Shown here piece by piece: positions 46,193-59,194 of a stretch of DNA of 64,000 nucleotides. The stretch is from Malus domestica. Lineage: Eukaryota > Streptophyta > Magnoliopsida > Rosales > Rosaceae. The notes below the pieces were generated by a model. It saw only the letters and a list, made by a program, of their open reading frames with translations. It was not told the DNA's origin and did no database searches. The position numbers and the translations under genes are program-made. Each line of letters starts with the position of its first letter. The first letter of the stretch is position 1. Location: positions 17,641,501 through 17,705,500 of the forward strand of contig NC_091673.1 in the NCBI RefSeq assembly GCF_042453785.1, read 5' to 3'.

Positions 46193-48381
46193 TCATCCAA
46201 TGGTCATCATCATCTTCACGAATTCATCGTAATTCACTTGTCCGTCACCGTCCAAATCCGCCTCATTTATCATCTGCTCGACCTCTTCGTCGGTCAATTT
46301 TTCGCCAAGATTGATCATTACATGCCTCAACTAAAAAAAAATAGCAAGAACATGAACAAACATGATTATGTGAAGTGTAAATTCTGTCGGAAATAAAAGG
46401 TCCATGTGGAAAACAAGATAAACATTGTCTAATGAAGGTTTGGTGGTGTTCATTGCATGCGAAAATGTACAGGGAATCAAGATACGGATAGATCTCCCAA
46501 GAACTTGGGTTGATGCCATCTCCGATTATGGAGGGCTAGATGTTGTCTTTGGCTATATTTTAGACTTTTTGTCCTTTAAAAATAAAATTTAAAAGATCAC
46601 TTTAGAGTTAATTTTTTTCATCTCTAACTATGTAGGGTTATATTTTATTACTTTTTGGGGGGGTATATTTTAGACATTTCATCCTTTAAAAATAAAATTT
46701 TAAAGATCACTTTAGAGTTAATTTTTTTCATCTCTAACCATGTAGGGCTATATTTTATTACTTTGGGGGGGACTTAGTTTGTTATTGGACTACATGTTTT
46801 CTGTCATGTGACCAAACTTACTAAATTTTGTATACTCAATTATATGAAAGTAGATGATTAGATTATTATTTAAGTGTTAATTAACATGTTTATTTCTTAT
46901 TGATAACCCATCATTTAATATATCTAGCATTATTTCCTTTAATCCTTTTGTCGGAGACCAATTTTGTCATTTAGGACTAAACGTAGCATAATCCTTGATT
47001 GGAAATGGCCTAAAAGGATGCGATTTACTTAGATTAAATATTGGGAATTATTTCACGAATACCCAAATAAAACATTTTATAAGCAAGTATTAGTATCACT
47101 TAAGCCATATGATTCTCACACTAATATTTTTCTAACTGCATCCTTGTCAGAATCCATGCTGGCAATCCCTGCAATGAAGCCATCACTAATTCTGAATTTG
47201 GTGGCCTATCAGAGGTTAACAGCTCGAAGCTTGTAGGCCATTAGGTAGTTGGTATTAATAATATTGTATAAGGGGAATAACCTCAACTTTTTTAGAGAGG
47301 GCTAAGGGAAGGTAAATTTGAATAAAGGTCTCAACGCAGAGTAAATCGTAAACGTTTTTAACCGGTTGAATTATAAATTTTATGTTGAGTAAAATTTCTT
47401 TTGGAAATAATGTTATCACTCTTTATATATTATAGTCTCTTCTATATTGTTATATGTTTTTTCCAGTCTCTTAACTATGTCTTGGTGCTAATATATGTTC
47501 TAGTGCAACACTATGAATAATCATTTCAAACACATGAAAAACATGTTTTGTGAACAAAATGTTCACAGAATTAGACTAACTGGCTTAATCGCCAGTGGAA
47601 TTTATTTGATAAATTCAAATTAAGCTGATAATAATTAACCTTTTATCTATTTAATCAAAAATTTCAAAGGAATCGTTGCGTATGAATTTAATTAATGAGA
47701 TGGAATTTTAATATTGCGTTTTACCTCGGTAGCTGAAATGTATCCATTCTGATCCTTGTCAAATACTTTGAAGGCCTCTTTGAGCTCCTCCTCTGCATCA
47801 GTTTCCTGATGCATATATACATTCATACAAACATAATTAAGAACACTAATATGGCATTTTAAGACCAACTAATCTTTATAGTTTATATAATCAAGCTATA
47901 TATCTGCAGTGCCATGCATATATAATTTTATACCTTCATTTTGTTTGCCATTAAGCTCAAGAACTCTGCGAACTCAATGGTCCCATTTCCATCAACGTCA
48001 ACTTCGCTTATCATGTCCTGAAGCTCCTCCTCCGTCGGATTCTGATCCAGAGACCGAATCACCGTCGCCAGTTCATCCACAGTAATGCAACCTAATAAAA
48101 CATGTACATATTCAAAATATTTTCCGTCAGTGCCAGTTCATATAGTTATCAAACGAGCGCCTAGTCTTTGTGCACGCACTTCCAAATCTGAGAACGTAAA
48201 AAAACTATATAAAGCTGGCTAATGCAAGAACATGTTATATATGTTTATATATTATAGAGAATAAGGACTAACCAAGAACGGAGGACATGATAGTAGGAAA
48301 CTCACCATCTCCATCCTTGTCAAATAGACAAAATGCTTCTTTAAACTCAACAATCTGTTCTTCGCTTAGTACGTCTGCCAT
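46193..48381 (-). CDS. CML8: Calmodulin-like protein (CML8-like)
   Basis: Four exons on the minus strand, 48306-48381, 47934-48091, 47725-47805 and 46193-46330, join in frame to 150 residues. The start [20 protein letters not shown] is followed by four complete EF hands: DKDGDGCITVDE (21-32), [12 protein letters not shown] (57-68), [12 protein letters not shown] (94-105) and [12 protein letters not shown] (131-142). All Ca2+-coordinating positions are filled, so four Ca2+ ions should bind. Length and the KMMMTIG end match Arabidopsis CML8 better than calmodulin (149 residues, VKMMMAK end) or CML11 (longer). It is a Ca2+ sensor that binds target proteins in the cytosol or nucleus. The 5' leader has a (GA)n tract. 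Confidence 0.93.
46551..46775. repeat. Tandem duplication in CML8 intron 3
   Basis: Two ~115-bp units (TATATTTTAGAC...GATCACTTTAGAGTTAATTT...TATTTTATTACTTT plus a G-run) lie in tandem inside the 1394-bp third intron. Confidence 0.85.
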
Positions 48382-48433
48382 CTTCTTTACTTGGCCTTTC
48401 AAAATACAAATAAGTCTAGAGAGAGAAAAAGAG

Positions 48434-48436
<3 letters not shown>

Positions 48437-48470
<34 letters not shown>
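48437..48470. repeat. (GA)n microsatellite in CML8 5' leader
   Basis: About 17 AG units some 55 bases upstream of the CML8 ATG, CT-rich on the coding strand. An AAG repeat lies further upstream at 48602-48622. Confidence 0.9.
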
Positions 48471-48474
<4 letters not shown>

Positions 48475-48481
48475 TTGAGTT

Positions 48482-50297
48482 AGAGTATAGCTCAATCTTA
48501 GCTGGGTTTAAGTAGAAGTCCTCCAATGGGGTAATTAATAGGTAAGTGCGAGCATATTTTCATTGTTTAATATTTTAATAAACTAGTAGTAATAAAATAT
48601 AAGAAGAAGAAGAAGAAGAAGTAAAATTAAAAAAGGGTGGTCAAATCAAAGGCTTATATGCATGACTGGAATTTGTTGTTACAGTCTTGGCTTTATTAAA
48701 AAGAATCATATGACTTCCAAATCTTTAGCTTTTTTTCCTAGTTTCTACATGGAACTTGGTGGAAGGGAAGCAAACAAAAAAAAATATATATATATATATT
48801 AACAATTTAACCGTTTATTTTTAGGTGTTGTCTTACAAAATATGCCTATTTGAAATCATCCAAACCAAAAATATATGAACAGTTAAATAAAGTCTAGAGT
48901 GGTCCTATAAAATATAAAATATGGTATATAGCCCTAGAAAGTTTCAGGGCAGATATGTAGCTGCTTCACTGTAAGTGAATAAATATAAGAAAGGACAGCT
49001 GTAAGGGTTTGATGTTTGGGAGGGACAAAGATTATCTGCTCTTCTTGTTCTCGAGCCTTTTTATTTTGTGTGGTTACGATTAAGTCATATTAATTTTTTA
49101 TATTAATTTTTTTATAGAGATAATAAGACAAAAATAAATAGTAATATAAAATATTGACATGACTTAACCGTAACCACACAAACAGAAAGGTATAAAAAGA
49201 CACGGGAACAAAGAGAGCAAACAATCCTCGTCCGTTTGAGACACACAAGGCATTCAGAGAGTAGGACGCTGAGGATATGGGAAGGTGTGTAAATTGCTCC
49301 CACATTCAAATTTTCCAGCCCCAAAAAGCACGCTGCGTTGCTTGCCTGCACGAGGAGCCCGACACTACGAGAGAGAGAGAGTAACAGCTTTCTTATTTAT
49401 GTCTTTTTCGTTTTATTTTTTCAGCTTTCTCTCTCATTCGATTCGATTTGAGTTGTTTATTTTTTTTGTTCAGATGAATAAACAAGTTCATATTTGTTTT
49501 GATTTTTTTAGAGTTGATTTTTATATAATCTAAAAAAGAAACGGTTTGAATTATTTTATAAATAATAAATGCCAAGAAAGTATAACAAAAAGATGCGAGC
49601 CACAAGTTCGGTAGCAGTAGCACTACTTAATTAGAACACAAAATACTGGTAATGGTACTCGGTATTTTCAAGGCGTTTACATGGATGGTATCTGCATTTT
49701 ATGGTATGTTTTGCTTTTCTTATTTTTTTCTTTTATTTTAAGAAGGGAGACAAGGTGATAAGTTACGATTTTCTACCTTTTTTGGGGATCGGAAAACTCA
49801 TAAAGACATTTCAGCATTTTCCTTACCACAAGTCTGGTTTCTACATCAACAGCGGGTTTTGAACCCGAAACCTCTAGTTTTTTATTTTAAAAAAAACCTC
49901 GTAATCCACCTTTTATTACTGGATCTCTAGTTGCATGTTCCTTATTTTTTGTCCTTTGCAGTTTTGGAAAGCTTATTCGAATTTGGTCCTTTTCAAGGAA
50001 CATGCTTCGTTAAATAAATGAATTATATATAACTGAAAGCATAGCATTCAAGTTCAACATAACCCTCTTACAAAATAATAATAACAATAATAATAAAGGT
50101 TCAACATAACCCTTATCACACATGTCACTCCTTTATTTTACGATCGAAATCGTGGTACGGCGAATTGAAAAATAACACATCAGATGCAGTCGATATGATG
50201 CCACGTGTCAGCTTTCACTTGGATGTGAAGGAAGTAACTTTTATTGATTGACTCAACAACTTATACAATTCATATCCTTCGTCGCCAAAGGAAGTAA
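48482..50297. other. CML8 upstream region and intergenic DNA
   Basis: Contains an AAG microsatellite (48602-48622) and a TA run (48785-48800). No further gene was recognised; T-rich frames near 49.1-49.6 kb are not credible genes. Confidence 0.45.
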
Positions 50298-51572
50298 GGT
50301 CATCTCCAACCGATGGCTGATCAGATAGCTCGTTTTAGCCCTTTAACCCTCCAAGATTCTCTAAGATATTAATATTTTAATGAACAGTACAGGGCTATAT
50401 TTGCCTCTGTCTCCAACCGAGGACCAGATGGCTTGTTTTAGCCCTATCACAAAAAACCGTCTCCAACCGAGGGCCAAAGGGTCATAGGGCCAAACATAAT
50501 TTATTATTTAAAAACTACAACTTAAATTCAAATCCAATGGCTAAGTAACGTCAGTCCAAGAACTGGTGGTATCTTTATAGATAAGTACATGAGGCGCTAT
50601 AGAATGATACGTTCTCGTGCCACAAACAAGTACCTACAACAAGATCTTGTTGCACATCTTTGGACCCAAAGAAGCATGGAATAGGCATTTATGTTTTATG
50701 TTTTTAAAAATGTTGTTTAAGTTTCATGCTGTATAATTTTTATGTTGGTTAATGTTATTTAATGTTGTTTCATATTATTTAATGTTGTTTCATGTTACTT
50801 AATTTAATTTAATGTTGTATAATGGCTTAGGAAGTTATATGAAAAAAAAAATAGAATTTAAAAAAAATATGAAACAAATTTTGTGAACTAGAAGTTATAG
50901 GAAAAAAATGGAATTTAAAAAAATATATAAAACAAATTTTGTGAAGTAGAAGTTATAGGAAAAAAATGGAATTTAAAAAAAAAATATGAAACAAATTTTG
51001 TGAAATAGAAGTTATAGGGAAAAAATGGAATTTAAAAAAAATATGAAACAAATTTTGTAAAATAAAAGTTATAGGAAAAAAATGGAATTTAAAAAAAATA
51101 TGAAACAAATTTTGTAAAATAGAAGTTATACGAAAAAAAATATGAACCAAATTTTGTAAAATATAAGTTATAGGAAGTTATAGAAAAAAAAGGTTTAAAT
51201 TCATAAAAAAAAATTTAAAAAAAATTTGAATACAACAACTAATGATTGGCTAGCCGTTGGAATTCAAATTAGAATTCAAATTAGTGTCGGTTTTAACCGA
51301 CACTGTTCAAACTGATATTATATTAACATTGCTATTAGTGTCGGTTATAACCAACACTAATAATATAGTGTATATTATTTATGTCGACTATAATCGATAG
51401 AAATAACAAAACATTAAAAAAAAAAATGGCCAGCCCTCCAGCCTTACAGCCCTCTCCGATTCCGTGGGGCGCTTCCAGATTCCAGAGCCCTCTGGCCTAG
51501 CCCTTGGTTAGAGACGGGTTTCGGGCTATTTTCAGCCCTCTAACCCTTTGGACCCTTCGGTTGAAGATGACC
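50298..51572. mobile_element. Harbinger-type element, uninterrupted copy
   Basis: Begins GGTCATCTCCAACCGATGG, ends CGGTTGAAGATGACC, with TAA on both sides (50295-50297 and 51573-51575). Subterminal copies of GTCTCCAACCGAGG occur. The middle holds about six ~55-bp tandem units (TATGAAACAAATTTTG, AGTTATAGGAAAAAAATGG; 50830-51190). It is the inverted relative of 23422-23984 plus 37174-37366 and keeps the site where the gypsy element landed there (about 50780-50815). No transposase is encoded. Confidence 0.88.
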
Positions 51573-51593
51573 TAACCCACTTCTCCCAACTAA

Positions 51594-51826
51594 GGGCTCG
51601 TTAGTACGTTCTTTTAAACAATTGAATTTGATTTTTGATAAAATATTTTTAAAACTAAATTTTACTAAAATGCAAATTAATTGTAAAAAAAATACTTGAA
51701 GTGCTTCTAGTAAGAAGCACATTTCTAATGTTTTTAGCAAAAAAACACTTCAAGTGTTTTTATAACTCAAAAATATTTTATTTAAAAGTGCTTTTAGTCA
51801 TTTAAAAGCACTTGCCAAAGGAGTCC
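51594..51826. mobile_element. Tourist-like MITE, TAA duplication
   Basis: Ends GGGCTCGTTAG and, reversed, GGACTCCTTTG. TAA lies at 51591-51593 and 51827-51829. The interior is rich in AAGTGCTTTTA and its inverse. It sits only 18 bp from the preceding element's TAA. Confidence 0.7.
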
Positions 51827-51829
51827 TAA

Positions 51830-52589
51830 ACAACCACCAAAACAAAATCTAGTTACAATTCCCATTGATATGATGCTGACATGTGACATTATAAAAAAAT
51901 TTAGTACGCCGAAAACACGGCCAAGTATATCAAGTAAACAAATACAATTGGTTGAAAATTTGAAAAAAAAAATCCCAACTGATTGTATTATTACACTTTG
52001 TATAACAAGCCGTATTTCTAGCACACTGAAAAATACCTCAATGAAATGAGGCTTGAATGTGGAAGGCTTAGTGACATCTGGGAATTTAGTCTTAAAAACT
52101 GAATGCTCCTACCAAGCAGCTGTAGCATCATCCTTTGAGTGAAGTTGCCATTGAAATTTGGTCTTAAAATTTGGGGTTGAATGTTTCTTTGTTAGTTTAA
52201 AATTTGGGGTTGAATGTTTCTTTGTTCTTTTTCTATCGTATTCTTCGAGAAGTCAAATTTTGATTACCTCAAAACCCAACTTCCATCGACTAACACTTCA
52301 AGTTTGTTCATCATCTTCCGGCTAAAAGCATTGACACCTTCCAACATTTTAAAATGAAATGTTATGACATAAAAGCAACACGAAATTACGGATCAACTAA
52401 GTCACTTGTTCAACACAATTCCAAAAAACTTACGCGGTAAAGGTGCGTCCTCCGCAGCACAAATTCACAGACGTGCGTTTGTCAAATGAAACAGATTATC
52501 TTAACCGGCTAGCTTCACCGAAAAAAGGGAAAAGAAGGGATCAAACCGTAGGAATTGCTGATAATCCCTCACATTTTGTAACTCCTGTT
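51830..52589. other. Intergenic DNA downstream of VTE3
   Basis: Includes a ~32-bp tandem doublet of TTTAAAATTTGGGGTTGAAT at about 52165-52225. The part nearest 52590 is the likely VTE3 3' UTR. Confidence 0.45.
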
Positions 52590-55401
52590 TCAGATAGGCT
52601 GGCCCTTCGGAACAATTTGATCTTTAATCCACATGTAAATTGGAACCAGCACATAGTAAGCTCCTGCAGTTGCACCGAGAATGAGCCGAAAAAGAAACAC
52701 CAATGGATTCACAGGCTTCCTGACATCCTCCACCTTTGGACCAAGCTGGCACCAAAGCAAACATCAAATAAATACGAGGAAGTATATCTATCAAACCAAA
52801 AATAAGCCTCCTACGTAAACCTACTGCATCTTCTGCTTAATTTTCAACAGATATCATTTAGGTACACGAGTAAACCCTCAATAGAGTAGATGAGCATCTT
52901 CTGATTAAATGGTCCTCGCCTATAACGACTCACAAACTTAAGTGTCCCCAAATTTGCTTTTGAACTAAAATCTTATTAGATAGCATTAAGTAGTATTGCT
53001 TCCTCCTGTTTTCTGCTTTTGCTTCTAAAATGAACCACAGCCAGTGTTGTCGCCAACACCACCACTACTATTTGTCGGTTGTCACCACTAATACCTTTAC
53101 CACAACCGCTAGAACACCATCACCAACATCACCCTTTCCGCTAATTCAAGCACGGTCATGGCTGCCCAGAGTCACACCTGCCATTACTATTTCCACCAGC
53201 ATCACCACTTATGTCACAACCACCACCATTGTTATGCACTGTCACTCGTAGCTAGTACAGGAACCGACCACCATAACCTCTCCCACCACACAAAAATTTA
53301 TATACTTGTGTTTAACTTCCAGCATATTTCACTGTTTCTAGTAGAATTTTGAAACAACTGTGAAAAAAATAAGAGTATAAAAACTCCAATGAAATTCTTG
53401 CAGCCACCTCCATAGCCATGACCAAATCATTTCTTGTACCACAACCAATCACTATAGTCGTGTTTAATTTCCAAAAGAATTTGTAAACAAATATTAAAAC
53501 AAAAATGTATACGCAGTTTTAAGAAAACAATAACATGGAAAGGTCAATGTATCCAAACATGGCATCAGAAATAAGAGAAATCCTCGTAAAAATAAAGATT
53601 AAAAAATAACATGTATCAGGGTGTTCGTTAATATGCAGAAACCATGCCATATCACCTTCTCTGTAACAAACTTCATTCTTAAGTTGCCAGCTCAAAAGTT
53701 GAATAACAATGCCTCTAGACAAAATATTTCAAAAGTGTAGCAACAAGCAAGTCTCTAATTTGAATTGGAAGAATTATTTATTGGACTGCATGCCATTTGA
53801 TATGACAAAAAAATCAAGCAGAATTTTCTGTCTTCTGCTAGTTGATGAGCTATTTTATAGTTAGCGATGATTTCTTGGATAAAGTAAATTCTTTATACAA
53901 CCCTAAATTGTTATTCCAATGCTATAGACATGTGAGGGTCGAGACATTAATCAATCAATAAGAGTTTCGTTCGCCATAAAAAGAGACTCCAACATAAGCC
54001 ACGGAACATAGAAATCTATCATGGATAAAGAAATATATTACCTGGAGAGGGGAGTCCCCAGAGACGGGCTTAACACCTGTCACAGAGCAACCCATGATCA
54101 AGCCATGGCGGCGGACACCACGGTACCATTTTGGACCAATTCTTTTCAGTTGAACATCTTTGAAACCAGCATTTTTGAACCACTCAATGTACTCTTCCTC
54201 CTTTGGGAAGAGCATCCACACGTCTGCGAAGAAACGAGACAGCCAAAAGGTTGGGTGCACAGGGCCTATAAGGCAAGCCCTTCCTCCTATTTTTAGTACC
54301 CTATATGCTTCCTTGATTCCACGCTGTGGGTCTGGCCAGTACTCAATACTGGGAAACAAAATATTGAAATTGCATAAGACAAAGAGAATTAACAGCGGTA
54401 TATAGACTACCCATTTGTATAATATTACAGCCCCATCACTGTGAATATATGCTTTGTAGTGGAATACCCTAAGTTTCAAGAATTGTAAAAAGTAATACTC
54501 CCTTAAATTGTTCTTTAAAGATAAGTACTAATGCTTTCGTTAATTAAGATTAACCACAAAACCAGCATATCACTTCTTCTCATTCACCTCAATGAAATTT
54601 GAACTAAGCGATAATAACCTGAGCTAAATTTAGGATACGATCAAAGTTCCAATGACAAAACTCGTTCTTTATGATACATTTCTGCACCTGAACTTCAAAT
54701 AAATAACCCCACTGCTAAAAACCCCAGTGGACATTCCTTTAAATGCAAACACATTACACTTTGAAATTCCTTTAAATGCAAACTCATTACACTGATTACA
54801 GGAAGCAAAACAAGCAGATATTGTACCTCCCAGCAGAGACATATCGATCCGCGTAATCAGTTGGGAACGGCAGATCCTCGGCATCCCCTTCAACTATCTT
54901 GCATTCTTTCAAGGGCTCCTTCTCCTTAGCCTTGGCAAGTTGGTGCGGCGATTGGTCAAGAACGGTCACATTCTTGGCATCCACATGCTTAACAATGCCA
55001 AGAGTCGTAAACCCAGTTCCACCTCCAACATCCACCACCACCATATTCCTATCGTAAAGTTCAGCGGGCTCGAGCGCATCATCCCGCATATCCTCAGTCC
55101 AATGCCCAGGGTTTATAACATGATCATACACTATAGACAAAAACCTATAGAACCAGAAAGCCTCCTGCTTGTGCTGTATGAACCTAGGCTGGGAAGCAGG
55201 CCTTGAGGATGATACACTGCATATGGGTCCCACTAAAGTTCTGGTCTTTTGACTCCTACCGCCATAGCTCACTAAACCCTTCTGGGAAAAACCCCCATAA
55301 GGGTAATTTTTCCCACCAGAACCTAACCCACTTGGTGTTACTGCTATTATTCCATTGACAAGTTTGAGATTCTGAGCTCCGTAAAGCATCGAAATCGCCA
55401 T
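52590..55401 (-). CDS. VTE3: MPBQ/MSBQ methyltransferase, chloroplastic
   Basis: Three exons, 54827-55401, 54042-54348 and 52590-52745, join in frame to 345 residues (Arabidopsis VTE3/APG1: 338). The enzyme methylates 2-methyl-6-phytyl- and solanesyl-benzoquinol with S-adenosylmethionine, in tocopherol and plastoquinone synthesis at the plastid inner envelope. Residues 1-60 are a Ser/Gly-rich transit peptide. Motif I VVDVGGGTG is at 122-130, followed by GDAEDLPFP and SIEYWPDPQRGIKEAYRVLK (exon 2). A hydrophobic C-terminal anchor is at about 305-335 (LILGATAGAYYVLVPIYMWI) before KDQIVPKGQPI. Splice sites are GT-AG and all frames are open. Intron 2 (52746-54041) contains an ACC-rich stretch at 53045-53240. 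Confidence 0.95.
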
Positions 55402-56154
55402 TATACGGTAAAAGAACGAAAACCCACAAATTTAAACAGGTAAATTTACACCTTTTCTCACTGATTACTGGAAACTAAGGTGAAAAATGGCAGTGAGGAT
55501 TGAGATTTACAGTGAAATGGGAACGCAAGCAGCAAACACAGTCGACTCCTGGTAATTGGAATAGTGGGAATTCATATATGCAAAAATTGAGAAAGGAAAG
55601 GATTGGGAAATTGGAAGGGCTTACCGACCCACGTATGTGTGTTGTGCGGAGGCGAAGATTACAGGCAGAGAGTGTACTTGTGTCAGTGTGCGACTCTCGG
55701 TTGAATGCGCACCACACGTTGCGGCAGTACCGGTGGTGCCTATCCCTATCAGGTAAAAAGGCCAAAACGGCGACGTACTATTCTCTTTTGGCATATTATG
55801 ACACGAAGCGTTTTGTGCCTCATAGACGAGACGAGGGGTGGTGGTTGCGAGCCTTGTAACATTTTCATAGGGACAAATCATGATAAGTAAAATTTAAGGA
55901 AAACTAATGAAAATGGTTTGAAAATTTTGAGTTTTAATGATAAGGATAAAATAAAGGGTAAAATGAATAGTATCAGGTTTGACTTTTTAGTGTAAAAATA
56001 TGATTTTTCGTTAAAATGAACATTACCGTGAATTTTTCTTTAAAATTCTCTAAAATTTATCCATTTAACTTTTGACCATTGTTAGTTAGATAGTGGCATA
56101 TTTGACTTCCAAAAGGTGTAAAAACAGTAACGTTAATATCTGATCAGCTAATTC
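55402..56154. other. VTE3 upstream region and dispersed repeat
   Basis: 55402-55870 is leader/promoter of VTE3 with no clear TATA box. 55890-56040 is an inverted relative of the repeat at 14030-14170. Confidence 0.5.
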
Positions 56155-56556
56155 AAGAGTAAATTGTAGCAATAATTTTTTAATTTTAATTAAATTCGAT
56201 CAATGTTTCATCAACTAAAAAATCATTATCATTAATCCATCAATTCATCAAAATGTGTAGTTATGATCATTTTTGTCAACTTCTTCAAAATTTTGTCAAA
56301 ACGAGTTATGACCATTACTACAATTGGAGTCCCTCAACTTATCAAAACATGTGGTTATGGTCATTTTCGTTCACTTCATCAAAATTTTGTCAAAATAAAT
56401 TATGTTGGAATGATCGTTACTACAATCGGGTTTAAGTTGAGGGACTATTTCTCTAGTTTGATTAAAGTTAAGGAACCAATGATAATGAATTTTTAGTTAA
56501 ATAATCATTACTCTAATTAAATTAAAGTTGAATGATCATTGCTATAATTTACTCTT
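56155..56556. mobile_element. Foldback MITE with >100-bp arms
   Basis: Left AAGAGTAAATTGTAGCAAT and, reversed, right AAGAGTAAATTATAGCAAT open arms that continue through ACTAAAAAATCATTATCATT. The centre repeats CAAAATTTTGTCAAAA and GACCATTACTACAAT. Flanks TAATTC / TAATTT suggest a degenerate target duplication. Confidence 0.75.
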
Positions 56557-58094
56557 AATTTAACTGAAAAATTTGACGGACGTCTAAAACTGTACAATGA
56601 GAATCATACTTTGGCCTTTGTATGCAGTCACTAGTTAAACGGATGGTTTCAGTAAAATGACTAATATGGCCTTATTGGATACGTGTTGGTCATCTGTTAT
56701 TCCATTCTTCAGCCGTCGTTGGCTCCTATTGACAGCGAGTACCGTCGACCGCTCCTCCACCGCTGCTGCGTTTACCCTCTATCTTCCTTCCTCTTACTCA
56801 ATCCACTACTGCTTTGATTCATATGTTGTTCTGTCAACCAAAAAGCCGGAGCCCTGTTTCTCCAACTCTCTCCTACAGCGGGAACCACCACCACCATCAG
56901 GTGCGGCAGCTCCTTTTTTAATATGAGTATATATGTACCTTCAAAAATTAGGGGGAAAAGGTGGGTCTTTCCTTTTTACTACTTCCCTTTGATCTCTGCA
57001 AAAGCACACTCAAGTTTTGTTACATTCACACGCAATTTTCCTCGGAAGCCGAATCTGCAACCACGATGTCCATGGGAAGCAGGGAGTCTGATCGGGGAAG
57101 TTCTTGAGCCAATTCAGGGAAATTGAGATCGGTAGAAGCACCTTTGAGGTCTATAGATGCTGCATCCTAAGCTCGAGCTGCCATTTCAGTTGTTGGGTAT
57201 GACTAATTTCTTTCCTTTCTGGCGAATTTTCGACACCCAAAGGTTGTTATCTTTCAATTTCTTCTCTTTAATTTGTAATACTTTGTTCTATAAAGCTTTT
57301 GAAAATATTTTGGCTTAGAATTTTGTTTTGTGTGATTGTAGTTGCAGAGCAAGGAGAATGTTACCCCCAATGATTACTTTAAAAAAAAAAAAAAGAAGAG
57401 CAATTTGGTTCTGCTTCACCTACAACGAGTAAGTTCCTCTGATCTGTGATTTTTAGCGTTTCGAGAAAGGTTATCGGCTAGAAATAGTTTGAGATTTTGG
57501 GAGTTAATGTTTTGAGAAATAGCTCTGAATTTTTGGTTTTATTTTTGCTGATTTTCGAAGTGGTTGTGGAAACCGGTTCTTTTGAACCAGTTTAATCGGT
57601 TTTAGTGATTGCATGGGGAGTGGGTTTTTGAATTTGTTTAGCCTATCTCAAAAGGTCAAGATTATATTTTCCTTCATTTTCTAAGTAACCAAACAGAAAA
57701 TTAGCTCTCTCTCCTTTGTTTGGTTTAACTTTACCAATTGATACTTTAAAAGTTTCTTAAGTTACTTCAACTATTAAGTTTGAAATAATTGAATACTTGA
57801 AAATTGGGTTTCGTTTGATTGTTTGTGCTAATTGAGCTAATCTTTTGTTGTGTAGCAACAAGGAGAAATGAGTCGGCCAGAGGACTCTGAAAGATGATTG
57901 TTGTTGTTGCTGCTATAGATATGCCGGCGGAGCCTGTGGAGGGAGAGTTTAAACTGGAGCTGTGCCCAAGGTGACCCTGATCCTTTGATCCTTTTCCAAA
58001 TTCTCACATTTGCGGTTGTTATTGAATGGTGTGCATATGGAAGAAATATGGGAACCATTGAAATGTTGAATACTTTGATTTTGTGTATTTTTTT
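56557..58094. other. Region without assigned gene
   Basis: A plus frame at 56657-56926 and short pieces (e.g. QSKENVTPNDYFKK near 57350) look weakly coding, but no family or gene structure could be assigned. Parts may belong to the pseudogene that follows. Confidence 0.35.
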
Positions 58095-58740
58095 CAAGGA
58101 ATGGGAGAACCTTTGAATAAGTATGGTTACTTAATTGAAGCAATTCATGTCATGACTGGATCACTATTTCACCTATCGCCAATGAAAATTATTGTCGACG
58201 GTAGGCATTAAAAACTGCCATTATGTCTAAGATGTTTTTATCTGCAAAAACATTCAGATATGGTGTTATCTTAGTAACTTTCTCATGCTATTTTGTTAGA
58301 TTCTATAATCGAAATTTTGTAGTTTTTAGACTTTGTGGATCTTAGTAAATTAGGTAGTACGAAGTACTCTTTCGCTTCTTTCATTGAATGTGGGTGAATC
58401 ATAGTTGCATAAGTAATGATGTAGTTTGCAATTGCTAGAAACATTTGGCTTACTACTCTGTCAGTTGTGCATCTAATCTTATGTGGGTCGGTATTATTCA
58501 TGCTATCAAAAAGCTCCATAGTGATCTCACTATAGCCCTTTTATCTGATTCTGCAGTCAACAAAAAATCTTCATGGAATACATAATGTTTGATGGAGTGA
58601 CTGATGAAGAGCAACATGCACACCTACTCGGGAAAAACTCGGGAGATTGCTAGAGACATTTCAAGTGGTGAGTTCTAATCTTTATGTACTTGCAGAATAG
58701 GAGGAACTTCAATCCCTTTTGTGGGTTTCGTTTAATACAT
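58095..58740 (+). pseudogene. RlmN-like radical-SAM methyltransferase fragment
   Basis: Exon pieces in order: about 58097-58200 (GMGEPLNKYGYLIEAIHVMT then GSLFHLSP), 58489-58542 (GIIHAIKKLHSDLT), 58557-58672 (QKIFMEYIMFDGVTDEEQHA then LLETFQV) and about 58700-58730 (NFNPF). These follow plant homologues of RlmN, the radical-SAM enzyme that methylates 23S rRNA adenosine. The CxxxCxxC cluster exons upstream are absent, the stretch between LTIAL and QKIF is lost, and small insertions occur (GKNSGRLL). Not functional. Confidence 0.8.
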
Positions 58741-59194
58741 ATACAAAATAACCTTTGCATTTGTTGTCTCCTTTCCTACAATTCATGAATAACCTTTTCA
58801 TCCAATTGGTATTATGAGTAAATTCACAACCAGCAATGGAAGCAAAGTAATGAGCTTCTTTTTTTTCTTAACTACGTTTTTTATTCAGATCATGGAATGC
58901 TTTTCTCATGCTGAGATTGTAACCCAATCAATAAGCAAGTGAAACACACTAGTTCTTCATCGCATGTTAGTTTCGATCCATTTTTTAAAATCCCATGCGT
59001 GGTACAAGAAAAACATCTCTTTAGCAGCAAAGAGAGGAGTCAAAGTACTGAACAACAATGTGAAAAGTTTGGGACATAGAAAACAAGATATTTTTTGTGT
59101 ATTATAACTATATGGATGTGAATAAGATAATTTTTCCGTATGATTTGTTCTTTATAGAACATAGGGATGTAAATAGATTTTGATACGGACATTT

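Noticed and set aside
49090-49623. Possible small genes upstream of CML8
   Set aside because: The frames are short, overlap in several phases and are T/A driven, with no family similarity.
53030-53251. Plus-strand His/Thr-rich frame
   Set aside because: It lies in VTE3 intron 2 and comes from an ACC-rich low-complexity stretch.
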